In this document: positions 1 through 7,098 of the stretch, piece after piece | Layout of the letters: each line of letters starts with the position of its first letter | How positions within the stretch are numbered: position 1 is the stretch's first letter | Source of the DNA: Gammaproteobacteria bacterium HGW-Gammaproteobacteria-1 | GTDB lineage: Bacteria > Pseudomonadota > Gammaproteobacteria > Thiohalomonadales > Thiohalomonadaceae | Assembly (NCBI GenBank): GCA_002840095.1 | Contig: PGZL01000016.1 | Location: forward strand, 1-46,822 | DNA length: 46,822 nucleotides | Direction of reading: 5' to 3' | Made by a program: the position numbers and the translations under genes | The notes under the pieces: generated by a model | Database searches by the model: none | Told to the model about the DNA's origin: nothing | Seen by the model: only the letters and a program-made list of their open reading frames with translations

Positions 1-99
1 AATCCGCGGGCGCATGGATGCGCAGGAGCGGTGCAGCGAAACCCATCAACCACCACACCACGCAATCGATGGGTTTCGCGAGGCTCTACCCATCCTACG
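1..99. repeat. Palindromic intergenic repeat, B type (left edge cut by window)
   Basis: This copy reads GCAGCGAAACCCATCAACC on one arm and GATGGGTTTCGCGAGGCTC on the other, ending in CTACCCATCCTACG. The arms are self-complementary. It matches the B-type units at 1917-2052 and 2142-2576, and its first 30 bases match the extra segment (CCGCGGGCGCATGGATGCGC) that is also found inside the 1917 and 2666 copies. The function is unknown; I take it to be a dispersed intergenic repeat of this genome. Confidence 0.75.
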
Positions 100-137
100 C
101 CCCAACCCAGGTCAACGACGCAGCCCGCGGCGCTCAC

Positions 138-169
138 GTAGGATGGGTAGAGCGCAGCGAAACCCATCA
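138..169. repeat. Half copy of B-type repeat overlapping a stop codon
   Basis: A single arm of the B-type repeat (GTAGGATGGGTAGAGCG... to CCCATCA). Its last bases, read on the minus strand, begin with TGA and supply the stop codon of the membrane-protein gene at 167-934. The same arrangement recurs at the 2666-2749 copy. Confidence 0.75.
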
Positions 170-934
170 ATCCGCCTCTACCGCCCCCGCCCGCAGCATC
201 CGCACCACCTGATACACGGCCAGCGCCGCCAGCAGATGCTTCAGCGTATGTCCGCTCACCACCTGCCCCAACGAAAAGATCGAGTGATCGAACAACTCGG
301 CGCACAACGCAGCGCCATATAGCGCCAACGCCGCTTTCAGCCGGTAACCCCGTCGCCCCATCCCCGGCGGCATCGACACCATCAGCAACACAAGCAGAAA
401 TGCCCAGGCCTGAAAGGCGAAATACGGCAGCACGTTTTCCCCGCCGGACACCAGGCCGCTGTACCACCACACCACTGTCCCCACCCCAACCGCCACCAGC
501 GGCGCCAGCAGCCACAACCCGACTCGCGCATTCCAGCGCTCGGCGATGACGACCGCAACAAAGGCGGCCAAGGCCACGCTTATCGGCAGGCGGTCCCACA
601 CCAGCCGCATATTGTCCGGCGCGAGATGATAGTAACCCGAGCCCAGGCTGGTCGCCGCCAGCGCCAGGAACAGCACGACACAGGGCGCACGATGTAACGA
701 GACATCAGGCGCGCCGTCCACCATCCGCCGCAGCGCACGCAGCCCCAGCACGGCCACCAGCAGAAACGGCACATTGGATACCACGTTGAGGAAATTGGGC
801 ACACCGAACCAGGCACGATCATCGGCGAAGCGGTGATATTCCAGCGGCTGGGCAAACGCAGGCAGCAAGGCGACCGCCGCCAGCGCGGCGATGGTGAGCA
901 GCGCCGACAGGCCGCTAGCGAGATGCCGCCGCAT
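167..934 (-). CDS. Ceramidase-like (alkaline phytoceramidase family) integral membrane protein
   Basis: A 255-residue polytopic membrane protein with about seven hydrophobic segments. Family-type signatures are visible: an N-terminal WFGVPNFLNVVSNVPFL segment (about 42-58), a GSGYYHLAPD motif with H103, and a C-terminal HTLKHLLAAL motif giving an H229-x3-H233 pair. In the alkaline ceramidase family (known biology), three histidines of this type bind a zinc ion that hydrolyses an amide bond. Whether this bacterial member acts on sphingolipid-like substrates cannot be told. It starts 20 bases inside the end of the upstream alpha/beta hydrolase gene, so the two probably form a minus-strand operon. 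No strong Shine-Dalgarno precedes the ATG. The stop codon lies in a repeat arm. Confidence 0.7.
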   Translation of the reverse strand: MRRHLASGLSALLTIAALAAVALLPAFAQPLEYHRFADDRAWFGVPNFLNVVSNVPFLLVAVLGLRALRRMVDGAPDVSLHRAPCVVLFLALAATSLGSGYYHLAPDNMRLVWDRLPISVALAAFVAVVIAERWNARVGLWLLAPLVAVGVGTVVWWYSGLVSGGENVLPYFAFQAWAFLLVLLMVSMPPGMGRRGYRLKAALALYGAALCAELFDHSIFSLGQVVSGHTLKHLLAALAVYQVVRMLRAGAVEAD

Positions 935-1751
935 GACCGGTCAGATGCGCAGAGAGAAAGCCATCGACACCCTGCACGTACTCCGCGCCGCTCGAAAGAA
1001 ACCCCATATTGTGATCGCCGCGCAGTTGCAGGAACGTTTTGGGCGGCCGCGCCGCCTCATGCAGCGCCCGGCCGTGACGGTAGGGGATGATTTCATCGTC
1101 CGGGCTGTGCACCACCAGCACCGGGCACTGCACCCCGGCCAGATATTCCCGGGTGTCGTAGCGCAGGCGAGCCAACCACCGGGCCGGCAGCCACCAGTAC
1201 AAATCTCCCGCCAGCTCCGGCACCGAGATGAAGGCCGACTCCAGGATCAGCGCCCCCGGCCGTTCCCGCGCCGCCAGCCAGGCCGCCAGCGCCGCGCCCA
1301 GCGACCGGCCGAACAGCACGATGCGCCCCGGCGCCTCGCCGCGCACCGTAACCAGATGATTCCACGCCGCCAGCGCATCCCGCTGCGTCCCCTCCTCGTC
1401 CGGTTTACCCTCGCTGTGCCCATAACCGCGGTAATCGAAGATCAGGACATTGAGCCCGAGGCGGTGAAAGATGCGCAACGAATCCAGCCGGTGCGAGATG
1501 TTGCCGGCGTTGCCGTGGAAGAACAGCAGCGTCCCCCGCGCATCCCCGGCCGGAACATACCAGCCGTGCAGCCCCACGCCGTCCGCGGTTCGCAGGCGCA
1601 CGTCTTCGTAGTCCAGGCCGATATCCCGCGGGCTGGCCGTCAGCTCCCGCGACGGGATGCCGGGCAGATACAGCAGACTGCCCTGTGTGAAATACAGAAC
1701 CAGCATCAACGCGACATAGGCGCCGACGGCGGTGAGAACGGCATGCCCCAT
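915..1751 (-). CDS. Alpha/beta hydrolase (BEM46/ABHD13-like), membrane-anchored
   Basis: A 278-residue protein when started at the ATG preceded by AGGG. Longer reading is possible but runs into repeat DNA and lacks a ribosome site. One N-terminal hydrophobic segment (about 3-20) anchors it. The fold markers are an oxyanion-side FFHGNAGN (78-85), a nucleophile elbow GRSLG with S150, an acid in HSPDDEIIP (D219), and a catalytic His in GDHNMG (H247). Serine-esterase activity is expected from the family; the substrate is unknown. It is the first gene of a two-gene minus-strand operon with the ceramidase-like gene. Confidence 0.8.
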   Translation of the reverse strand: MGHAVLTAVGAYVALMLVLYFTQGSLLYLPGIPSRELTASPRDIGLDYEDVRLRTADGVGLHGWYVPAGDARGTLLFFHGNAGNISHRLDSLRIFHRLGLNVLIFDYRGYGHSEGKPDEEGTQRDALAAWNHLVTVRGEAPGRIVLFGRSLGAALAAWLAARERPGALILESAFISVPELAGDLYWWLPARWLARLRYDTREYLAGVQCPVLVVHSPDDEIIPYRHGRALHEAARPPKTFLQLRGDHNMGFLSSGAEYVQGVDGFLSAHLTGHAAASR

Positions 1752-1831
1752 GACCCTGCATCTCCGGAAGCGGTACATAAGGGCAGCATAGTCGATGGCA
1801 GCGAGGGTATGGTCTCCCCAAGGGCCGACCG

Positions 1832-2749
1832 GTAGGAGCGGATCGTATCCGCGATAAAACGCCGGGACAGGCACACAGGCTCGCGAATACCATTCGCTCC
1901 TACAGAACACACCAGATGTAGGATGGGTAGAGTGACGTGCATGGATGCACTAAATCCGCGGGCGCATGGATGCGCAGGAGCGGTGCAACGAAACCCATCA
2001 ACCATCCACCACACACAAACGATGGGTTTTGCCCGACTCTACCCATCCTACGTGCTGTAGGAGCGGATCGTATCCGCGACAAAACGCCGGGACAGGCACA
2101 CACGCTCGCGAACACCATTCGCTCCTACAGAACACACCAGATGTAGGATGGGTAGAGTGCAACGAAACCCATCAACCACCCACCACACACAAACGATGGG
2201 TTTCGCCCGACTCCACCCATCCTACGTGCTGTAGGAGCGGATCGTATCCGCGATAAAACGCCGGGACAGGCACACACGCTCGCGAAAACGATTCGCCCCG
2301 ACAGAACACACCAGATGTAGGATGGGTAGAGTGCAACGAAACCCATCAACCACCCACCACCACACAAACGATGGGTTTCGCCCGACTCTACCCATCCTAC
2401 GTGCTGTAGGAGCGGATCGTATCCGCGATAAAACACCGGGACAGGCACAAACATTCGCGAATACCATTCGCCCCCACAGAACACCCCGGACGTAGGATGG
2501 GTAGAGTGCAACGAAACCCATCAACCACTCACCACCACACAAGCGATGGGTTTCGCCCGGCTCTACCCATCCTACGTGCTGTAGGAGCGGATCGTATCCG
2601 CGATAAAACGCCAGGGCAGGCACAAACACTCGCGAATGCCATTCGCTCCTACAGAACACCCCGGACGTAGGATGGGTAGAGCGACGTGCATGGATGCACT
2701 AAATCCGCGGGCGCGTGGATGCGCAGGAGCGGAGCAGCGAAACCCATCA
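1832..2749. repeat. Tandem array of alternating A-type and B-type palindromic repeats
   Basis: Five A units and five B units alternate. A units lie at about 1832-1904, 2056-2130, 2230-2303, 2405-2478 and 2580-2653. Each starts TGTAGGAGCGGATCGTATCC and ends in the inverted CGCTCCTACA. B units lie at about 1917-2052, 2142-2225, 2316-2401, 2491-2576 and 2666-2749. Each pairs GTAGGATGGGTAGAG... with CTCTACCCATCCTACG. B1 and B5 carry an extra segment of about 50 bases with TGGATGCACTAAATCCGCGG. Copies differ by few substitutions, so duplication looks recent. No open frame here resembles a protein. The last B unit supplies the TGA stop of the DUF1697 gene. Confidence 0.9.
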
Positions 2750-3286
2750 TCAGCCCCGGCCATCCCCTTCCCCCAGCACCTTGGCAATCGCGGCGATGGT
2801 ATTCCAGTTGCGCGTGGTAACCGGCACGCCGAACAGCTTGTCCAGCATCCCGAACTGACGGACGGCCTCCATCCTCCGCCGGTACATCCCCACGACAAAC
2901 CGCCCCTCCCGCGCGATCACCTTCATCATCCACTTGCCGTCGGCGGGAAAGCTCATGGGAAGGGACGGCTCCAGGCGCGGCCGTCCGGACAGGACGCTCA
3001 CGAACCGCACGATGTCGGAACGCACAGGCTCGCCCGCAAAATAGTCATGAGCCAGCAGGCCGGAAAGTTCCTGCCCTTTGAAGATTACAATTTCTGCCTC
3101 AAAGGGAAGCCGCTGGGCCACCTCGGCCCGGAGACGTGACTGGGTGATGGGCTTGCGGATCACGAAGGTACCTGCCGCGCCGATGTTCACGGCATCCAGG
3201 TGCCGCAGCTGCTCGGCAAGCACGGTGGGCCGGAAGGTCCGGTGACCGCCGACGTTGACGCCACGCAGAAGAACTACCAGTGCCAT
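2750..3286 (-). CDS. DUF1697 family protein
   Basis: A 178-residue soluble protein. The N-terminus LVVLLRGVNVGGHRTF is the hallmark opening of DUF1697, and GTFVIRKP (about 39-46) corresponds to the following conserved strand. The family has about 170-180 residues and no established biochemical role. It stands alone on the minus strand. Its TGA stop is formed by the adjoining B-type repeat, so the repeat may have trimmed or replaced the original end, although the length is normal. Confidence 0.8.
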   Translation of the reverse strand: MALVVLLRGVNVGGHRTFRPTVLAEQLRHLDAVNIGAAGTFVIRKPITQSRLRAEVAQRLPFEAEIVIFKGQELSGLLAHDYFAGEPVRSDIVRFVSVLSGRPRLEPSLPMSFPADGKWMMKVIAREGRFVVGMYRRRMEAVRQFGMLDKLFGVPVTTRNWNTIAAIAKVLGEGDGRG

Positions 3287-3401
3287 GTATCACCCCAAGG
3301 CCCTTCGGGGCGGTCGTGTCGACGTGTCCCCCAAAACGGTTCAACTCGAGCCCGTCGGAATAACGGGTTGAACATCGGGCTTCTCACCATGTGAGCAGCC
3401 G

Positions 3402-3527
3402 CTAAATAAGTGTTCCGAATGGGTATCCACCTCATACCGAGTATTCCATAGGGCGGGCCGTGCCCGCCGCAGCACGGCGCCCATGGAGCGCCCTATGCAT
3501 GGATACTGTTTCGGAACACCTATTTAG
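3402..3527. mobile_element. MITE-like element with 18-bp terminal inverted repeats (copy 1)
   Basis: The left end CTAAATAAGTGTTCCGAA (3402-3419) and the right end TTCGGAACACCTATTTAG (3510-3527) are inverted repeats with one mismatch. The interior is GC-rich and also palindromic (GGGCGGGCCGTGCCCGCC, then GCGCCCATGGAGCGCCC). It contains no gene. A second copy in the opposite orientation lies at 20897-21016. The size (126 bp), terminal repeats and dispersed copies fit a miniature inverted-repeat element; no transposase is visible in the window. Confidence 0.7.
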
Positions 3528-3530
3528 GGC

Positions 3531-3917
3531 TTAGCCGAAGGACAAGAAGGCGCCGAGGGCTATTAGCCCAAACAAGCCGATGCTCACGGGACCTAGCCAT
3601 AATTGCTCGAAGTTGTCGATCTTGGCATTCCACGGTTCCTGCTGCGAGTAGATCACCTTGACGAGCTGGCCCTGCTGATAGGACGGGCTGTATGCAGTGC
3701 CAGTGGTGCCACGGAATCTGATTTTATTGCCGGTGTCGGTCTTGAACTCGACAACGGGATAAAAGGCTTTCTCTGTCGTAATCCCACTGACTGAGATATC
3801 GACGACCGTACCCATGGTCCGCACCCCGTTGCGGCGAAGCTTCCAGCGATTGAATCCCCAAACAACACCGACAATCGTGCAGGCTAGACAGAACATCAAA
3901 ATGAACAGTCTTTGCAT
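3531..3917 (-). CDS. DUF3592-type membrane protein, probable last cassette of the array
   Basis: A 128-residue protein with a hydrophobic segment at each end (about 3-22 and 105-127). A soluble middle contains GTVVDISVSG, FYPVVEFKT and a terminal YNP-like region, VKVIYSQQEP. This matches the DUF3592 layout of two membrane helices flanking a small beta domain. I chose the ATG at 3917 because the alternative at 3953 lies inside the attC site. It sits 14 bases beyond the recombination core, as expected for a cassette gene. No attC is seen on its left, where the MITE-like element begins 4 bases after the stop. Confidence 0.7.
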   Translation of the reverse strand: MQRLFILMFCLACTIVGVVWGFNRWKLRRNGVRTMGTVVDISVSGITTEKAFYPVVEFKTDTGNKIRFRGTTGTAYSPSYQQGQLVKVIYSQQEPWNAKIDNFEQLWLGPVSIGLFGLIALGAFLSFG

Positions 3918-3930
3918 TTTATGAATATGG

Positions 3931-4014
3931 CCCCAACGGCCAACATGAGCCAAGACGCACCCTGAAACCGGAAGTGGACGGGTACGTCGCCGAACTCAGT
4001 TGTGGTTGTTATGC
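3931..4014 (-). other. attC recombination site (integron cassette boundary)
   Basis: On the minus strand the site begins GCGCATAACAACCACAACTGAG and ends CATGTTGGCCGTTGGGG. The outer and inner arms are complementary with a one-base offset, and the core is GTTGGGG. It lies between the DUF2442 gene and the DUF3592 gene. It is less regular than the sites further right, but position and orientation agree. Confidence 0.6.
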
Positions 4015-4032
4015 GCCAACAAAACCCACAAT

Positions 4033-4290
4033 TTAACGGTTTTTCACTAGTCTATTCTGATACAGATCTTCTATGGAAAAGATCATCGTATAATCATCCC
4101 AATTCAGATTTCCATCGACTATCTGGAACCGGAGAAAAGTGTCTACTGACTTGTAGGGCTCGTAGTCTGGATGCCCGACCGAGAAGATAAATGGTGCGAA
4201 ATCAACACAGCTAACGTGCCCATCACTGAATTCAATCTCCAGTATGTGGCCAATTTTGTGGGTTGCCGCTTTAACCGACAGATCTGACAC
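4033..4290 (-). CDS. DUF2442 domain protein (cassette gene)
   Basis: An 85-residue protein when read from the GTG at 4290. The upstream ATG at 4359 would put the start inside the attC at 4331-4410, so I reject it. The DUF2442 pattern is clear: LEIEFSDGHVSCVDFAPF (strand plus FSDG motif), a phenylalanine-rich FLRFQIVDG, and LNWDDYTMIFSIEDLY at the end. Family members are small proteins often found in cassettes and near toxin-antitoxin loci; no activity is proven. No strong ribosome site precedes the GTG, so the exact start is uncertain. Confidence 0.65.
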   Translation of the reverse strand: MSDLSVKAATHKIGHILEIEFSDGHVSCVDFAPFIFSVGHPDYEPYKSVDTFLRFQIVDGNLNWDDYTMIFSIEDLYQNRLVKNR

Positions 4291-4330
4291 CTGACTATTT
4301 TCTCGATGGTTCGGATGTAAGGGTCGGCGG

Positions 4331-4410
4331 TATAACGCTCCACATGATCCGCTTCGCACCCTGGAGCGAAGCGAAAGGGTACGCCGTCAGACTCAACGCA
4401 GCTGTTAGCG
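4331..4410 (-). other. attC recombination site
   Basis: On the minus strand the left end GCGCTAACAGC is matched by the right end GCGTTATACC. The inner segment has the inverted TTCGCTTCGCTCC...GGATCATG pattern typical of attC bulge-and-stem structures. The stop codon (TAA) of the preceding gene lies inside the left core, a common cassette feature. It fixes the start of the DUF2442 gene as downstream of 4331. Confidence 0.75.
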
Positions 4411-4659
4411 CACTGGCCAAATGCTATCCCTGCTAAAGTTGGTGATTTGATCGCCAAAGACAGCCTTTGCTTCGCTCTCAAATCGCTCCTTTAGCCCAAC
4501 CAGTTCCAGGTAGTCGTTCCCCGCGTCTGTGGCCGCATCTTCGTCATCAACGTTCTCAGATACAGCCCTCAAGCGTTCTAGCTCTCGTGACAAGGACTCA
4601 AGAATGCACCGAGCTTCCCAGTCGAGCAAGCTGACATTCATATCCCTCAAAGCTACCAT
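4405..4659 (-). CDS. Small acidic helical protein of unknown function (cassette gene)
   Basis: An 84-residue, strongly acidic and helix-prone protein. The middle carries a VDDEDAATDAGNDY stretch between two amphipathic helices. I do not recognise a named family. The layout (helix, acidic turn with DDE-A, helix) resembles the 69-residue partner of the Tse2-like toxin at 5202-5411, and both resemble small acidic immunity proteins of the Tsi2 type in size and charge. That link is inference from pattern alone. The TAA stop is embedded in the attC that follows. Confidence 0.6.
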   Translation of the reverse strand: MVALRDMNVSLLDWEARCILESLSRELERLRAVSENVDDEDAATDAGNDYLELVGLKERFESEAKAVFGDQITNFSRDSIWPVR

Positions 4660-4782
4660 TACACCACCTGCTTCTTAAAGGCTTTTTGACACTTCATCAT
4701 ATGGTTCGACTTTTACTCATCTGAGCATGTAGGAACAGATGAAAAAACTAACCGAGGAAACAAATCCTCATCAGGTGATTAT

Positions 4783-4998
4783 TCATCTACCCAAAAATTC
4801 CTTTACTGTTTGCAGGTCCTGGCGATCCTCTTCTTCTTCAACCTTTCGCAGGAAGAACTCATAAGCATCCTTCGTCAGCACGACCGCAAGCAGCTCTCCA
4901 TTCGCCCCTAATATGCCGATATCCTCATCTACTGGATCTCGTTCGTTGATAAGGCTCCGCAATTTGTCTCCAACTTCACCAACATCGACAGTCCGCAT
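4783..4998 (-). CDS. Phd/YefM-like antitoxin-type protein, no partner toxin seen
   Basis: A 71-residue protein read from the ATG preceded by GGAGGGCG. The N-terminal MRTVDVGEVGDKLRSLINE, followed by DIGILGANGELLAVVLTKDAYEFF, has the shape of Phd/YefM-type DNA-binding antitoxins (small N-terminal domain, then a charged helical tail KVEEEEDRQDL). No toxin gene overlaps or follows it, so it would be an orphan. An unrelated small regulator cannot be excluded. Confidence 0.55.
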   Translation of the reverse strand: MRTVDVGEVGDKLRSLINERDPVDEDIGILGANGELLAVVLTKDAYEFFLRKVEEEEDRQDLQTVKEFLGR

Positions 4999-5114
4999 GG
5001 GCCGCGCCCTCCATTGTGCCACTCCGGTCAAAACCAGTGACATTCGAGGTTATCCCGGCCCGGAGGCATTCACCCGACAGCCACCACCCTTCTAATACAC
5101 ACACATCACGCCGA

Positions 5115-5190
5115 GCCGCATAACGCCGCCAGCAACCGCGACTTTGCGGTGAATCCGAAAGGACAGGGGAAAAGCCGCAACTTTAACTGA
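5115..5190 (-). other. Probable degenerate attC site
   Basis: On the minus strand a canonical-looking right core GGCGTTATGCGG lies at 5115-5123. It is preceded by inverted GCGG/CCGC segments (TTGCGGC...GCCGCAA-like). The left core is not well kept (AGTTAAAG instead of YAAC). Position right after the stop of the 5202-5411 gene supports the call. Confidence 0.45.
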
Positions 5191-5201
5191 ATTGCTGGAC
5201 T

Positions 5202-5411
5202 TTATTTGAATGTGTCTGCATAGCTGGCCTTTAACATAGACAAAATTCCGTCAATCGTTTCATGCTCATCACCTGTTTCACCCGCCTCGTCATCACTCAA
5301 TTTTTCATAATCAATTGCGTCAAACCGTTGTTTTTCGTTTTCAACAATTGCTATTAACGCAAGAAGCTCCTTTTTTAATAGAGAAATTTTTGCAGTAGAA
5401 TCATTTGCCAT
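5202..5411 (-). CDS. Probable immunity/antitoxin partner of the Tse2-like toxin (Tsi2-like)
   Basis: A 69-residue acidic, all-helical protein. The first helix is about 6-27, then an acidic turn with DYEKLSDDEAGETGDE, then a second helix ending in LKASYADTF. Its start overlaps the end of the Tse2-like gene by 11 bases and has a good ribosome site (AGGAGATT), so the two are translationally coupled. Tsi2 of Pseudomonas aeruginosa (known) is a 77-residue acidic helical protein that binds and neutralises Tse2. Size, charge and gene order fit, but I see no decisive sequence identity. AT-rich codon use differs from the chromosomal genes around it. Confidence 0.6.
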   Translation of the reverse strand: MANDSTAKISLLKKELLALIAIVENEKQRFDAIDYEKLSDDEAGETGDEHETIDGILSMLKASYADTFK

Positions 5412-5823
5412 TTCTAATCTCCTGTGGAGTAAGTTTTACGCATTTTGACGGGTCTCTTTCAAGCTCTTCGATAAGACCGATATACTTTCTTAGCGGCATA
5501 TCTTTAACAGGAGCAAGCATATAGTGCCCCTCGTGCCCTCGTCTCTGATCTTTCACCAGCTTTAACTCTGACGGCAAAACAGCACCTCTTTTAAGCTTCC
5601 AGATATTCTTTCCCTGCCTTTTCATCCGGTCCGTGAGATGGTTGAAGCATGAAAATCCTGTCAAATTGGCTCTTACAAAAGTTACGCCTTCCTTTGGGTA
5701 AGTTATGCAATCTTTAATAGCCCTATCTTCATGAAACTGGAAGCCTTGCGCGTTACCGCCTCGAAAAAGATCAAACGGAAAATCAGCCACATCCATTAGA
5801 AAGAATTCACCGGGACTCATCAT
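5401..5823 (-). CDS. Tse2-like toxin (ADP-ribosyltransferase-fold family), cassette gene
   Basis: A 140-residue protein. The C-terminal half matches the Tse2 pattern: a WKLKRG then LPSELKLVKD block (75-92), HYMLAPVKDMPLRKY (100-114) and a following helix IGLIEELERD. In Tse2 the equivalent text is PPDLKVKQD followed by HYTIMPAKPM. Tse2 is a cytoplasmic cytostatic effector of the P. aeruginosa H1 type VI system (known). Here there is no secretion gene nearby, so a stand-alone toxin-antitoxin role is as likely as an effector role. The start ATG follows AGGAGAG by 9 bases. A GTTAGGT recombination core 43 bases upstream marks it as a gene cassette. Confidence 0.65.
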   Translation of the reverse strand: MMSPGEFFLMDVADFPFDLFRGGNAQGFQFHEDRAIKDCITYPKEGVTFVRANLTGFSCFNHLTDRMKRQGKNIWKLKRGAVLPSELKLVKDQRRGHEGHYMLAPVKDMPLRKYIGLIEELERDPSKCVKLTPQEIRNGK

Positions 5824-5865
5824 TGAGTTACTCTCCTTTTTAAAACTCGCCAGAATCCACTGACG

Positions 5866-5925
5866 ACCTAACTTATGAGTATTTGTCCGCCGTGGCGGAT
5901 AAATATCATGGGACTAAGTCGCCCA
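5866..5925 (-). other. Recombination core plus hairpin, likely remnant attC
   Basis: Read on the minus strand, GTTAGGT (5866-5872) fits the GTTRRRY core exactly and stands just upstream of the Tse2-like gene. Next to it lies a long imperfect palindrome centred near 5892 (TTTGTCCGCC / GGCGGATAAA with outer ACTTA / TAAGT). The rest of a normal attC is not evident, perhaps because foreign DNA joined here. Confidence 0.4.
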
Positions 5926-6412
5926 TCAGGGTTGCACGCTATGGAGAGGATTGAATTGCTCGGCTCAGGACGACGCGGGTATCGAGGCGCCAGCCGGTGG
6001 TATTGGGGGAGATTCAGTCCTTTGATGTCCATGCGCCGGTCCTTCGGATGGGGCTGGGCCTAATCTACCTCCACTCAGGGCAAATTCCAACCGCAGGGAG
6101 CTGACGCAGGCCCAACAAGCAACGTCCATATTGGACTACGCCGATCAGGCTAAGCCAGCCTGCATCTACAGCGTGTCAATTCGGGCTTGACATTCACTGT
6201 CTATTCATACACCTTAAGGCATTAAGAAAAAGCGCCACCCGGCGGTGCAGCAACACCATCCGGGCGGCTAACCCCAAGACTGTCAGAAGCAGACCTTGGG
6301 GCTGCGCGAGAGTATATCACCGGGTCCGGCCTCAGCTGGATCCCGGCTCGTCGAGCGGCCCCGTAACCGGGGCCGTTTTCGTTTGCGGCCCCATAACGAG
6401 CCAGGAGGGCTT
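5926..6412. other. Non-coding stretch, edge of inserted DNA, possible structured leader
   Basis: I find no convincing gene here. The base composition turns GC-rich toward the right. Around 6225-6300 there are nested short inverted repeats (GCGCCACCCGGCGGTG, AGACTG...CAGACCTTGGGGC). Around 6350-6395 a GCGGCCCCGTAAC / GGGGCCG hairpin is followed by TTTTCG. This looks like a structured leader in front of the XRE gene, of the kind seen near regulatory genes of integrative elements; that comparison is inference. Confidence 0.35.
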
Positions 6413-6622
6413 ATGAACGGGACCGCCGATCGTAGTGGAACCATGTTTAATCCCCTTTCCCTTTGGGAGAGGCAGTACACCGGGGGGCGGGATATGCCCG
6501 CCCAGGTCAGCAGCCTGCTGCCTGTCGTCCCCAAGCCCCCGCCGCCATCCCCCTTTCCACCATGCCATGCTGGCCCCATGGGGCCGGTCGCCCGCAACTT
6601 GCCTGCCGGTGCGAGCCGATGA
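6413..6622 (+). CDS. Short leader reading frame coupled to the XRE regulator
   Basis: A 69-residue frame that begins with ATG after a perfect AGGAGGGCTT ribosome site and ends in TGA overlapping the ATG of the regulator (ATGA). The product is rich in proline (VVPKPPPPSPFPP) and is not recognisable. Good ribosome site and coupling argue that it is translated, perhaps only to help translation of the regulator. The sequence could also be non-coding, since part of it resembles dispersed repeat text (CCCCTTTCCCTTTGGGAG). Confidence 0.4.
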   Translation: MNGTADRSGTMFNPLSLWERQYTGGRDMPAQVSSLLPVVPKPPPPSPFPPCHAGPMGPVARNLPAGASR

Positions 6623-6915
6623 CTGCCGCCATGGGTGGGGGCGCGGCACGGAGGCTGTTGGCGCAGAACGTACGCGTCCTGCGGCTGATGCGGGGCTGGT
6701 CACAGGAGGCGCTGGCCGAGGCGGCGGAACTGGACCGCTCCTACGTCGGTGACATCGAACAGGCCCGGCGCAATGTCAGCCTGGATAGCCTGGAACGGCT
6801 GGCGCAGGCCTTCGGGATGGTGGTGCCGGACTTGTTGCGCGAGCCCGATCCCACTGAACTGGGGGCACAGCTGCTGCGCAGGATATCGGGCGATTTAGCT
6901 AGGGCAAAGCAATAA
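6619..6915 (+). CDS. XRE-family helix-turn-helix regulator
   Basis: A 98-residue DNA-binding protein. The HTH runs from about residue 10 to 66: NVRVLRLMRGWSQEALAEAA (helices 1 and 2), then ELDRSYVGDIEQARRNVS (recognition helix and the conserved E-x-G/A-R turn), then SLDSLERLAQAFGM. It is a lambda-repressor-like fold without an added sensor domain. It is the only plus-strand gene inside the minus-strand cassette array and is GC-rich, so it probably came with separate DNA. Small XRE proteins of this kind are common in integrative elements. A strong terminator follows at once. Confidence 0.8.
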   Translation: MTAAMGGGAARRLLAQNVRVLRLMRGWSQEALAEAAELDRSYVGDIEQARRNVSLDSLERLAQAFGMVVPDLLREPDPTELGAQLLRRISGDLARAKQ

Positions 6916-6916
6916 G

Positions 6917-6946
6917 AAAAGGGGGCAGATTAACTCTGCCCCTTTT
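6917..6946 (+). terminator. Rho-independent terminator of the XRE gene
   Basis: AAAAGGGGGCAG and CTGCCCCTTTT form a stem with a 7-base loop (ATTAACT). The A and T runs on both sides make it able to work in either direction. It begins one base after the stop codon. Confidence 0.85.
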
Positions 6947-7098
6947 CCCGGACGTGCGGCATATTTTGCCGGAACTGCCCTTCAACTAAATCTGTTCCAT
7001 TTTACTGCTTGGGAGTCCTGCCCTGAGCAGGCGTACCTATGCCGGAAAGCTCAACGACGAGAAACCGTGGTACATCCCCAGTTATTTCCGAGAAATTT

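Noticed and set aside
1900..2659. Several open frames of 70-145 codons across the A/B repeat array
   Set aside because: They translate the repeats in different phases (the same SRIRSAPT- and MGRVGRNP-type text recurs), have no ribosome sites and no family resemblance.
1832..2749. Possible CRISPR array, because of regular spacing
   Set aside because: Repeats are 75-135 bases, alternate between two types, and no unique spacers are present; no cas genes nearby.
4143..4481. 112-codon frame overlapping the DUF2442 gene
   Set aside because: It runs through an attC site and in the wrong phase relative to the recognisable DUF2442 protein.
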